NCBI GenBank assembly: GCA_025617375.2 | Contig: JAMYGW020000001.1 | Location: 1,054,001-1,118,000, forward strand | Reading direction: 5' to 3' | From: Acarospora socialis | Lineage: Eukaryota; Ascomycota; Lecanoromycetes; Acarosporales; Acarosporaceae | Length of the DNA: 64,000 bases | Part shown: positions 44,479 through 55,058 of the stretch, piece after piece | How positions within the stretch are numbered: position 1 is the first letter of the stretch | Layout: the number at the start of each line of letters is the position of its first letter | The notes under the pieces: model-generated | The model's database searches: none | What the model was told of the DNA's origin: nothing | Seen by the model: only the letters and a program-made list of their open reading frames with translations | Made by a program: the position numbers and the translations under genes

Positions 44479-46240
44479 ATGCCAGGACTCGTGGATCGGG
44501 CCAGCTCTACAAAGAAAAGGAAGAGTGGCCCGGAGAGTGCGGCAAACCAAATCTCGAAGCGTCGTGCCACCGAGCGTGATACAGCAGACAACGAGGACCC
44601 TCAAGCGCAAATCCTCCTCCTTGAGAACCAAATCTTAGAGTCGCGGCGGCACTACAACAACGTCGCCGCCCTGCTGGCATATTTGAACAAACCAGACCAC
44701 CGGCAAGACCAGGATATTGCGGCATCTGTTGCACTATGTAGAATCTTCAGCCGGCTCTCGGTTGCGGGAAACTTGTCAAAGACCAAGAATGCACCCGAGA
44801 ATGAGACAGTCATCGTGGACTGGTTGAAGGAGAGATATACAGAATATATAGACGCTTTATTGGGCTTGTTGAAACATGGAGATCCGCGTAGGCAGAACAC
44901 GGCTCTAACGCTCTTACTACGACTGCTGAAAACGGACGCCGCATATGTCAACCCAGGAGAGGAAAGAATATGGCGGACGGGACTCTTCTGGAGGCTGCTA
45001 CGGGGAATCATTGATGCTGAGGCGGGGCAAGAGATTAGGGAAGAGTTTGTGGAGAAATATGTGGAGAAGTACGGTGACATCCGATACTATACATTCGCGA
45101 ACATTGCGTAAGTCGCAAGCCAGGTCAATCCTACCACAGTGCTGATGCGCAAGGTAGCACTCATCTTGCCGAAGCTACTTCTCTAGTCAACGTCAACAAT
45201 ATCCTATTTCTACTCTCAAAGATTAAAAACGTGCCGAAATCCAAGGATGAACTCGGCTCCTTCTATCTTGAAGCCCCCAAGAAATCAAAACACGCATTAC
45301 ACTCTCTCAGTCAGCACAAGAAGCAATCACAGGAGGCCTGGTTAGCTGTGTTACGCAGTGGGCTCAATAAAGAGCAACGTAAGACAGTGCTAAGCCTGAT
45401 CTCGCACCGCATCGCTCCCTGGTTTGTCAAGATTGAGCTGCTGATGGATTTTCTCACGGACTCCTACAATCACAGTGGTTCCACTTCCTTACTAGCATTG
45501 TCGGGTTTGTTCTACCTTATCAGAGAGAAAAACCTTGATTACCCGTCTTTTTATACCAAGCTATACTCCCTCCTCGACCTCAATGTATTGCACTCCAAAC
45601 ACCGCTCACGATTTTTCCGCCTACTGGATACTTTCCTGGCATCGACGCATCTACCTGCCGCATTGGTGGCAAGCTTCATCAAGCGACTCTCAAGATTGAC
45701 TCTACACGCACCTCCTGCAGGGATTGTGGTTGTCGTACCGTGGATATACAATCTCCTCAAAGAGCACCCGGCGTGCACGTTCATGATACATCGAGAAGTA
45801 CGAGGAGAGGACGCACAGAAACAACTGCGAGATGAGGGTATGGACGATCCGTTCGACATGGAACAGGTTGACCCCATGCACACCAACGCCATCGAGAGCA
45901 GTTTGTGGGAGATCGAGATGTTACAGTCACATTATCATCCTAACGTTGCGACGCTCGCGAAGATCATCTCGGAGCAATTCACTAAACAGGCCTACAATTT
46001 GGAGGACTTCCTTGATCATTCTTACGGTAGTGTAAGTTTCTCTACCTTGGAGCAGACAATACTTACATACTTCTCTTGAGCATTGCTGATATCTAGTAGA
46101 TGCTGGATGCAGAACTGTCCAAGGATCTGAGAAAGGGCCCAGTGGTTGAGTATGAGATCCCGAAGAAGATCTTCATGAAGCAGGACAGTGGTTCGTCACA
46201 GCAAGATAGCTTATTAGTTCAGCTGTGGGACTTTAGCTAG
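44479..46240 (+). CDS. NOC4: Ribosome biogenesis protein NOC4
   Basis: Nucleolar partner of Nop14 in 40S subunit assembly and export. Exons 44479-45107, 45140-46031, 46100-46240; 553 residues, the family's usual length. N-terminal basic segment (STKKRKSGPESAANQISKRR) fits nucleolar targeting. Helical repeats follow, then the CBF/Noc domain (HALHSLSQHKKQSQEAWLAV, SHRIAPWFVKIELLMDFLTD, LLALSGLFYLIREKNLDYPS, HRSRFFRLLDTFLASTHLPA). The end is DFLDHSYGS|MLDAELSKDL and SLLVQLWDFS. The first intron (45108-45139) would be only 32 nt, with GTAAGT and CACAG ends; it is the only splice I found that restores frame. An assembly frameshift is the alternative. Confidence 0.9.
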
Positions 46241-46662
46241 ATTCCCCTGATGCAGAAATTCAATTCGAGCTTACGACACTCCTACCTGGTAATAACCCAC
46301 TGGTCCTTAGTAAAGTGAAAGCGGTGTGAAAACATCATACGATTTGTTGTGGAGCTTCTTGGCTGGCCGAAAGCTAACTTATTTCCATACCTCCGCACCG
46401 TAAGCCTGCATCGGGCGTGGAGGCGGAGCCAGCACCAGAACGTAGATCACCCGCCAGTCACAACTCCCAACACATTCGAGCCACAGCCCGCGCTCAGATG
46501 TTGCTATTTCCACGCTCTCGACATCTGCGTCGATATCGCGAGCACATCAAAATAAACTGAAATCCTTTGTTCTTTATGCGTGGGTCGACCGAAACCCAAC
46601 AGCGACGCCCTCGCCCAACCCCACATCAAGCTGGGTCGCAAAGACCCTGAACGCCAGGAACA
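46241..46662. other. Intergenic NOC4 / Nif1-like
   Basis: 422 bp, no gene seen; upstream DNA of the Sel1-repeat gene. Confidence 0.5.
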
Positions 46663-48288
46663 ATGCCGCTGAAAGACCTCCTCAAGAAACGCGACAAGCA
46701 CAAAAGCCATGACGAGCACGACCCGCACCACGCGCCCTCCCCTGAATTCACGTTCCTGCGCACCGACACCAACACGCAGGAGATCATCCAACCGCCCTCC
46801 TTCCCTGACGAAACCCCCACCAATGCCAACTCCGCATCTGCCGCTATTGAAAAGGACACCCCACAGCCAGCGCCCAAACGCCCCTCGGGCCGCTTCCGCA
46901 GCGTATCCAGCATCTCGCTGACGTCCAACTCCAGCACCGGCGAAGAGCGGCGGCGGCTGTCGCAGCGCTTGCATCTGCGCTCGCACTCGTACGCATCGAG
47001 CCGGAGCTCGGTCAACGTGCCGAGCGATTTACCGAGTATCAGTGATGGGGTTGGGGAGGATGGGGAGGAGAAGGAGGCGATGTGGGAGGAGCGGGCGACG
47101 AGGTTGGCGAGGGGGAATCCGTTGGGGTTGGGGGAGGCGGGGGGAAAGGGGGGAGGTGAGGGGAAGGCGGATGTGGCGGGAGATGTATGGATTCTTGGTA
47201 TATGCGGATTAACAGGGATGCGGTTGGCTGATGCGGTGTGTAGGAGAACATCCAGGAAGCGATCAGGTTGCATGAAGCTGGAGGTGAGTGAGCAGTCCTT
47301 CCTTACCTCAACGGTCTCGTTGCAAGCCCGTACGCCAAGCAATATACGCGACGGAGTTACAGCGTCATTGCTGACGCTGTTCACGAAACGAATTCAGATC
47401 TCGAACGCTCAACAGCAATGTTCGGCCGCCTCGCCAACCCCGCCGGCGCCAACGACGCACTAAGCCAAGTCCTCTACGGTCTAGCCCTCAGGTCCGTCTC
47501 CGTCTCCGTCTCCTACCCCTTCCCAGGCCCCAACCCTTCCCCCTTCCTTCCTTCCTTCCTTCCTTACTTCCTTCATCCTCACCTACCCCTCACCTTTCTC
47601 ACCCTCTCCCTCTCACACCCCGCTTTAGACACGGCTGGGGCTGCACCCCGAACCCCACCCTCGCCATAACCTACCTTTCCGCCGCGGCCTCCAACTCGGC
47701 AGCCATCGAATCGTCGGCGCTGGCCTCCGGCCTGAAGAAGGGCGGCGCCGCCAAAGGAGAGCTGGTCCTGGCCATCTTCGAGCTGGCCAACTGCTTCCGA
47801 CACGGCTGGGGCGTCGGCAAGGACCCGGTGGCGGCCAAACAGTATTATGAGACGGCGGCGAATTTGGGCGATACGGATGCGATGAATGAAGTTGGGTGGT
47901 GCTATTTGGAGGGGTTTGGGGGGAGGAAGGATAAGGTGAGTTGATGGGAGTAAGCGGGGGGAATGAAAAGAGGGTGGGTGTGGGGCGGGGGGTTGAAAAG
48001 CGGAAGGGGCCGGTGTAGAGGGGAAGGCAGGGCTAATGTGTGGCGTGCAGTATACGGCGGCGAAGTATTACCGGCTTGCTGAGCAGAACGGGAGTAAGAC
48101 GCTGGGGAACTCTTGGTACGTTCTAGTCTGATCCGCCCGGCCAAGCCATCTTCCCGCGGCCTCATTTTCTCCCACAACATCCTAGCGTTGTGTTTCCATT
48201 TCCAACTTACGCTGCGGCGCTTGCTGATGTTCGGTTGAATTGGGTGGAATGTAGGATCTGGAAAGAGAAATACGACCCTAAACCGTAA
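46663..48288 (+). CDS. nif1: Sel1-repeat protein, Nif1/DSF2-like mitotic regulator
   Basis: Exons 46663-47184, 47244-47283, 47398-47491, 47629-47935, 48051-48115, 48255-48288; 353 residues. Begins MPLKDLLKKRDKHKS, then a disordered Ser/Pro region (residues ~25-170). Sel1-type repeats follow: EAIRLHEAG|DLERSTAMFGRLA, SQVLYGLALR|HGWGC, ANCFRHGWGVGKDPVAAKQY, NEVGWCYLEGFG, AAKYYRLAEQNG. It ends NSW|IWKEKYDPKP. I recall this layout from fission-yeast Nif1, a negative regulator of Nim1 kinase, and budding-yeast DSF2; function here is inferred from that. Introns are GC-rich and one holds a (TTCC)n run. Intron 3 has a GTCCGT donor. Confidence 0.85.
47544..47577. repeat. (TTCC)n microsatellite in intron
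   Basis: Tandem TTCC units with one interruption inside intron 3 of the Nif1-like gene. Confidence 0.8.
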
Positions 48289-48992
48289 CTCGAAATGGAC
48301 GTGGAAATCGACTGTTACGATAGGTCATGGGCGGTCGGGAATGAGGGCGCGATTGCGTACTGAACTTGAGATATGGATGGATGAGTGGGCAAGGTGTCGT
48401 GTGCGGTGAAGAGGGGAAGGAGGGAGTGGAGAGGGATAGCGCGGGAAAAGGAATTACTCCAAGGGGGGAAATGAGCGGCGATGTAGAATATATTCGCAAG
48501 GTATCGGCGCTGTCTGGCGCCATCTATGTTGGATGTCTGAGCGGCGTGGAGTCGGTAGCGACGTTTATCTGGATAAGGCAGCGTATTCTCATCATGTCAA
48601 GTGTGGTGCCGTTACCATTTCTTTGTGCTTCACACTCCTATGCGTCACAATGTGGTATGCGGTTCTGCAGAGAAGTCCATCCTACAAGTTCAACAGTCCT
48701 TGTTTCTCGAATGGACGACAGTCGGATAAACATTCGAAAAGCTTTAAGCGGGTTTGAGAATTGAATTGAATCCGGTTGTTCTCCAAAAGTAACTTATGTA
48801 CTCGACAGACGAAGGTACAGTAAAACAGTTCGGCCTCCCGTTGTCGGCATCCTTCGTCAGAGCTCCTTTGTCCAGCTTGGCAGGAATAAGATGCAGCCAA
48901 AGCCCAGCAGTAGTATAGTCTTTGCCAACATAATCCTGGTACACCAAAAATATCACACTCCAGAGCTCCCAATCGCTCCAATCCCAATCCAA
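48289..48992. other. Intergenic, convergent
   Basis: About 700 bp between two gene ends; no coding support in either direction. Confidence 0.5.
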
Positions 48993-50807
48993 CTACCACC
49001 AAAGCCCTAACCTACCCAACACCTCTTCCTCCTCAGGGCTAGGAGGTATGTTCTCCTCATAATCCTTCTCATTATCAACATCCTCCCCTGGCTCATCCGG
49101 ATCCTCGTACGATTCTTCGTCAAGCCATTCGTCCTTGTCTATATCATCTCGTAGTACGGTGGAAGAGGTTCGTTGGCGGCTTCGCTTTGTGGCGAGGAGG
49201 AGGAGGAGGAGGAGGAGGAGGAGTCTTGTGACGGCTTGGTCAGGAATGGGAGATGATGTGGTTTGGGAAAGAGTTGGATTGATGCTGCTGTTATAGTTGT
49301 TGGTGTCGATTGGTGGATTGGCCTGCGATGGCCGGGAAGGTTTGATTTCGGCCGTGGTTACTGTGTGGCTGTATGATGTGAGTGAGTGAACGACGTCGGT
49401 GGTGGGGTTGCAGGTGCATAGAGCCGAATAACCTTCGGACAGGAATGAGGTGGGGTAGGGAGATAGTCCCAGATGAGGCGTACTTAACATTGGAAGCTCG
49501 ATAGGCTCTGGTGACATCTCCCTGCTCAATATCTCCCTCAACTCTTCCCTCGTGCCTTTGATCGCCCAAGGCATCTTTTGTTTCATTCCAGACTCGCGTA
49601 AGTTGAGCATTCGAAGTCGGCCGCAATCATCAATCATTCGTCTCACCAGCTCAGTTGATAGCCAGAAGCCCTTTTTAATACGAACATTCTCGAGTTGAGG
49701 GAGCTTGGTCATGTACTCGACAATGTCTTTCCCATGGACCTGTTGTAGATCCTTTGGTCGCCAAGTCCAGGACTTCGGTACGTCTGAGACGAAGATGAGA
49801 GATGTGAATGCTGTCGGCAGGTGAGAGGACGTCTTAATGGCGTAGTCTGCAGCGATTGAAAGGTAAGACAAATCCAATTTCCTAGAATATGTGAGCTTGG
49901 GGGACCTCAGATTCGACTCGGCTAGCACTAACTTGATCCTTTTACAAGCTTTTAGTACATGTATGAGTGCCCCCGTTGGTACATCTCGACACGTACTCCA
50001 TTGCTTCAAAAACGGATTCGGTTTCGCATGGGTAGGGTTAGACTGGGTCTCCTGATCATCAAGCTGTCGGCCTTGCCCTGGCTGAATCTTAGAGCCCGGC
50101 GATTGAATCTCTCGCTGAATCGAATACAGGGGCTCTGTTCTGTATTTCCATTCCCTCCATCCTGCAAGCGGCAAATCCTTGAGGTCCTCTTGGCCGAACT
50201 TACTTAAATCCACCACTCTCACCATTTCAGCATAGCGCTGTGAGTGAGTAATGGTAGTAACGAACTGAGCGAAGCGGTATGTGCTTGCGAACACTGGCCT
50301 GCTGTACATAGCAATGGCTGCGGCTTCGACAAGAGCCGTGCTAGTCAACAGCAGTGCATGCAACGTCTCCTGAGGTAAGGACGAGAAGATCTGATCCTGA
50401 ATCTCAAATGGTATGGTCTCGAGTGTCGGAACGGGGGTGATCTTCCTTTTCCTCGATAGATGAGACGAGGTAATGGAGCGCACCGACGTAGCTGACGACG
50501 ATGGTCTCCGTATTACATTGGGTGTTGACGCTTTTGGGGTATCCCTAGTGGCGTGCCCTTGTCGAACTGATGCTGGTCTCTGTAGGGGACCTGGTACTTC
50601 ACTGCTATTCTCATCGACCGCATCTAAAAGCGACGGTTTCTTCGACGGCAGCCGAGAGGAGTTGGCTTGATTAGCAGACCTTGGACCGAGAGCAGATGTG
50701 TGTGCTTTCTTGCTAGGTCTCGGTGATGAACTAGCACCGTATGTGGTCGACAGGAAGTGGTGTTGACTAAATGCCAGCCCGTTGGAGCGTTGTGACAAAT
50801 GCAAAGG
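48993..50807 (-). CDS. F-box-like protein (5' end unresolved)
   Basis: 605 codons open from a likely splice acceptor (CTCAG at 50812-50808) to the stop. A disordered Ser/Arg-rich start leads to an F-box-type motif (LETIPFEIQDQIFSSLPQETLHALLLTSTALVEAA). RPVFASTYRFAQFVTTITHS and YAEMVRVVDLSKFG follow, with a leucine-rich-like region (LPQLENVRIKKGFWLS, GRLRMLNLRESGM) and a very acidic tail. F-box proteins recruit substrates to SCF ubiquitin ligases; this one's target is unknown. No in-frame ATG occurs before about residue 165, so a short upstream exon must supply the start; ATG TAT at 50903-50898 with a GTGACT donor is one candidate. Confidence 0.72.
   Translation of the reverse strand, partial: PLHLSQRSNGLAFSQHHFLSTTYGASSSPRPSKKAHTSALGPRSANQANSSRLPSKKPSLLDAVDENSSEVPGPLQRPASVRQGHATRDTPKASTPNVIRRPSSSATSVRSITSSHLSRKRKITPVPTLETIPFEIQDQIFSSLPQETLHALLLTSTALVEAAAIAMYSRPVFASTYRFAQFVTTITHSQRYAEMVRVVDLSKFGQEDLKDLPLAGWREWKYRTEPLYSIQREIQSPGSKIQPGQGRQLDDQETQSNPTHAKPNPFLKQWSTCRDVPTGALIHVLKACKRIKLVLAESNLRSPKLTYSRKLDLSYLSIAADYAIKTSSHLPTAFTSLIFVSDVPKSWTWRPKDLQQVHGKDIVEYMTKLPQLENVRIKKGFWLSTELVRRMIDDCGRLRMLNLRESGMKQKMPWAIKGTREELREILSREMSPEPIELPMLSTPHLGLSPYPTSFLSEGYSALCTCNPTTDVVHSLTSYSHTVTTAEIKPSRPSQANPPIDTNNYNSSINPTLSQTTSSPIPDQAVTRLLLLLLLLLLATKRSRQRTSSTVLRDDIDKDEWLDEESYEDPDEPGEDVDNEKDYEENIPPSPEEEEVLGRLGLWW
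49194..49223. repeat. (GAG)n microsatellite encoding a Leu run
   Basis: About ten GAG units on the plus strand encode consecutive Leu residues in the F-box protein's C-terminal half on the minus strand. Confidence 0.85.
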
Positions 50808-51470
50808 CTGAGATCCTCTGGGTCCCCTAACAGATTATCTCCAATCAGACAAGATACAGCAACAAAGCACAGCGTGCCCAAACACTGGAGCAGTCACATA
50901 CATGTTCCAAGCCACTCAGTACAGAGAAACCTTTGATTACAATCAATGAGCTAATCTTTGGCTGAGTGCAAGACGAACACGTCGGTAGATGACGAGATTA
51001 AACTTGGAGACAAATGATGAACTAATTGTCGCTTCAAAAGCTGGCACTCGACCCTGCATGAGGCGGGAACCAAAGAGTCTCACACACCCGGTGCAACGGA
51101 TATGGGTACGGAGCGTACAAGCTGCATCAAACGTTCCGTGATTTGGCCAAGTTTGCTTGAAGAATATGAGCCGAAGTGTTATAGCCTGAAGTAACTCAAT
51201 TGTTCGCATGTGTTCATCTTATAAGACGTCCAGCGCATTTCCCCAAACAATCCTGGGCTTCTTATCGATAAGTGTATCTGGCTTAGGTACTCGTATTAAG
51301 GTTCTCAGTGCTTAAAACAAGGCTGTGCTACCGAGGTGCGGCTGCGACAGTGAAGTAAACTCGCTAATGAGCCGTAGAAAACAAAGCGACAACACAGTTC
51401 CATGACTGTTCAGCAATCAACCTGACGTGTCTTGAAGATTGTTGAACAATAGAACTCTCACTATTTAAAG
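50808..51470. other. Intergenic, divergent; may hold the F-box first exon
   Basis: About 660 bp. The region just upstream of 50808 contains candidate splice donors and an ATG for the F-box gene; the remainder is the TFIIF beta promoter side. Confidence 0.45.
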
Positions 51471-52863
51471 ATGACCACTTCGAACGGTGCAAGCATACCT
51501 TCGGTGAAGCTGGAGGCCGACCATATAGCTTTCGATGGCGACGAGCCTCGAATAAAGCAGGATCCGGACTTGATCGGCGCTTCGCCCGCTGCACTCTCAG
51601 ATGACGATATATACGAAGATGCTGGAGATCTTGATTTCGGTAGCGCACACCAGGGCGTTTGGCTGACCAGACTTCCGAAGTTCCTTTGGGAGAACTGGTC
51701 TAAGATCGATGATGATGAAGAGATACAGTTGGGCACCATCAGAATAGAAAGTTCAGCAGGCAACACCGGCGGACCCCCAAAAGTATGGGACCTGAACCCG
51801 CACAATGTAGTCGGGTAACTCTAGGCTGACTTAAGAACTGTCGTAGATTAGCTTGCTATTATCGTCAGACGTCCCGCGCAATCAGAGCGTGCCGAAAGAA
51901 TATAATCTGATCACTACCAACAAGAGTCCGGCCAACAGCTTCATTTTCACAGAGAAGGACTTGCCGGGGTATGCATCCAAACTGAGAAGTGGATTGCCGC
52001 GCGGTCGAGAAGGTGGGGGGTCGGGCTATCCACAAATGCCCCCAAGACCTCAATTTCAAGATCGTGGGAAACAGGGCGAGCAAGCCAAATATGAAAAGGG
52101 AAAGAGATGGCAGCCGTACTACAGGAAGGCTGTTCCCAGTAAGCATGAGCAGGTTCCGTATATGGGCAAACTTCAGAGGCTAATGTTCCTGCTTGATAGA
52201 GCAAACGTCGATAGCAGGGCAGGTTCAAACCGAGATCAACTGTCTTCCGGTTGAAAATAAAGAGTATAGGCCGATTATGGATGAGCTGTTGAGACTCGGC
52301 CAGAAGCCCAAACGTGAAACCAAGTTCCTCACCGGGAACATTTCCACTCATGGGGGCAGCCTGCTGGTTCCTGGCACGCTCGGTGCCTCTGGCGCCTTTA
52401 GTACCTTTATTGTAGGTTTCTCTTATCAAGAGTATTAGGCGCGAGAGGGTCTAACATGAACCAGAAAACGACAGGCGCACAACGTGGCAAGCAACCAGAC
52501 CTCAAGGCTGCTCGAATGCCTCAAAATGAGCTGTTGGATCTGATCTATAATTGCTTCAAGAGATACAACTATTGGCCGCTCAAGTCGCTCAAGGCCGAGC
52601 TCAACCAACCGGAAAATTACCTCAAGCAGACATTAGAAATGGTAGCTCAGCTGGTGAAAGCGGGACCCCATGCCAACACTTGGCAGCTCAGGCCGGAGGC
52701 GAGAATCAGCACGTATGCCGACGCCCGCTCATACGATGAGGTCAAGGATGAGGTGGCACCTGATTCGGGCTATGGCTTGGATGGAGCTTCGGATGTTGGA
52801 GAGGCGCTCGGGACAGAAGACGAGGACGAAAATGTTAAGATGGAGGATGTCTTCCCAACATAA
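51471..52863 (+). CDS. TFG2: Transcription initiation factor TFIIF beta subunit
   Basis: Binds RNA polymerase II and stabilises the preinitiation complex. Exons 51471-51814, 51852-52138, 52200-52411, 52465-52863; 413 residues. The dimerisation region reads GVWLTRLPKFLWENWSKI, DDEEIQLGTIRI, NVVG|LLLSSDVPRNQSVPKEYN. After the linker YYRKAVP|KQTSIAGQVQTEINCLPVEN and KRETKFL. The C-terminal winged helix is ARMPQNELLDLIYNCFKRYN, WPLKSLKAELNQPENYLKQT, with an acidic tail. Intron 1 is only 37 nt (GTAACT...TTAG, GGCTGAC branch). The acidic N-terminal extension is normal for fungi. Confidence 0.95.
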
Positions 52864-53308
52864 CTCTTTCCGGACATCGGCATCTTTACTGCATCAACGG
52901 TGTTAATTCAGGAGCACATGCTAGGTTTTCTGGAGTATAGCTTTATTACCCTCTTGAACAGCTACATGAAGGCTCTGTCTAATAATTGCACGCTCTGCTA
53001 CTCTACTTTGACATAGGTCTTATATTGGCTTCATGAATAATGAGATCCAGTAATACCATGATGACAGCTCAAAACAATCTCAACACATCGAACATGACTG
53101 CTAATAAGCTAACCCCAACATTCTTGGCTGTAAACAATTTGACAAAACGGGTTTAAGGCATGTTAGTAAGCGAACGAGTTCAGTTGCAAACGGCACGCTC
53201 CGATATCACGGTCCACCTTCACCTCACAGATATCACCAACTTCATTCTATCATTTCCTAGAGACACTCAACCCGTAGTATCTTCTAACAAAGCATACAGC
53301 CAAAGACA
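52864..53308. other. Intergenic
   Basis: 445 bp, AT-rich, tandem gene orientation; no gene seen. Confidence 0.5.
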
Positions 53309-55058
53309 ATGTCCGAAGATCAAGATCTCCTGGCAAAGATTAGCCAGCTCGCTGGTAAGCGTTGCGCCCGCGTGCGCTTATTACCATCACTGAAATGAGC
53401 CCGACAGGTCACATCAATATACACAAAAATCAGCAACCCTCCAGTCAAACTGATGGAACTACTCCCAACATCAACTCCCGGGCCAACATCCGCGGCTCGA
53501 CGTCGTGGCACCAACCTCGAGGTGCTCCGTACAGCAGGGCACGGGGGAGAGGCGGCCGATTAGCAGCTCCTGCACATCGAAATCGGACCTTGGTCTTGAA
53601 TGGAAATATAACCTCGACTGCATCTTCTACCATACCTCAGTCGGAGCTTTCCGATCTGACAGGACAAGGCGGTGTCACTCATAAGGCTAATGAAAACGAA
53701 CCTCCTCAATCAGCTGGGAATTGGGTTGCAAAGCGGGATCGTCACATGCAACTAATCAACACTTCTATCTACGACAAAGACACACAATCACGCGTTAGAG
53801 CAATTCAAGAGACTCGTAAACTGAAAGCTCAGCAGCGAGACGAGCGAGAGAAGTTTAAGATCAACAAACACCTACAACGGTTTGCGCCCCGGTTGAACCA
53901 AGTAACCGGATCCAGTCCCGTGTCGAGTTCCTCAACAATAGCCCACAAGGTCTCAGTAAACGGCATTCAGTTTCGAGTTACGAATGGTGGAAGTAAGCTG
54001 GTACGAGTGTCTGGTACGGCGAGCTCACTCCCCTGATATTCGGAGCACTCTATTGATGGATAAATATAGGCGATGAAAGCGGGCCTAAATCCACTCCGAA
54101 GAAAGCGAACATCGGCGGTGTAACGTTTCTGAGGAGCAAGAACGGCAATCTATATCGATCAGGACTTGTAAAAGCTAAGCAGTGAGCCAGATTCTTATTC
54201 CGGATTGTCGGCACTAACCAGCATCGTTACGGAACGAGCTTTTGGTCAACTTGGGACTGACTTGTGGCTGTGATGTTCAACAGGAAGAGTGGCCTCATCA
54301 GGAAGGTCTCAGAACCGTGTACACGATTCACGACAACGGGTACCCCCTTTCTCTCCACTTTTTTACACTATAGAGTACTGGTGCAAGCGAGCTTGGCTAC
54401 TGCATCAGGTTGTACTCGCCTGAGTAGGTGGAAACTGACGCGATCTCCAATCTGTCATCTAGGTTTCTGTTCGAAGGGTCCATTGTGCCCGTACATCCAC
54501 GACCCTACTAAGGTAGCAATCTGCAAAGACTTCCTCAAGTCAGGGCTGTGTCCCGCTGGCGACGCCTGCGATTTATCACACGACCCGACACCTGAGAGAG
54601 TACCGGCTTGCTTACATTTCCAGCGTGGCAAATGCTCAAACCCAAGTTGCCGCTATGCCCATGTTCGGGTCAACCCTGGCGCGCCTGTTTGCCGCCGCTT
54701 TGCAAACTTAGGATACTGCGACAGAGGTGCTGCTTGTCAAGATCGTCACGTATACGAATGTCCGGATTACGCAAACACCGGAGCCTGTCCCAACCGGAAG
54801 TGTCGATTGCCCCATGTCGATAGAGCGGGTCAGATCCGAAAGATGGTTGCTAACAGACTAGAAACCCCCGACGACTCTAGACGTGGAAGTGGCCAAGAAG
54901 ACAACAGTAGCGATCTCTCCAGTGACGAAGAAGATGGCCACGACGCGATAGACAGCGATGACGTTGATTCGGACGGTCTCGTGGATGAGCCCATGGAATT
55001 CTCAATGGAAACAGACAATCACGGACTCTCCCAGCAGCAGGACTTTGTCCATCTCTAA
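53309..55058 (+). CDS. CCCH zinc-finger RNA-binding protein (ZC3H3-like)
   Basis: Exons 53309-53354, 53408-54013, 54070-54181, 54284-54339, 54463-55058; 471 residues. Five CCCH fingers lie in tandem at about 262-390, each visible: CTRFTTTG|FCSKGPLCPYIH (C-x8-C-x5-C-x3-H), CKDFLKSGLCPAGDACDLSH, CLHFQRGKCSNPSCRYAH, CRRFANLGYCDRGAACQDRH, CPDYANTGACPNRKCRLPH. The first is split by an intron. The five-finger array matches ZC3H3-type proteins of nuclear mRNA 3' processing and export, which is my best inference. The N-terminal half is Arg/Gly-rich and disordered with a coiled segment (AIQETRKLKAQQRDEREKFK); the tail is acidic Ser/Asp-rich. Confidence 0.92.
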
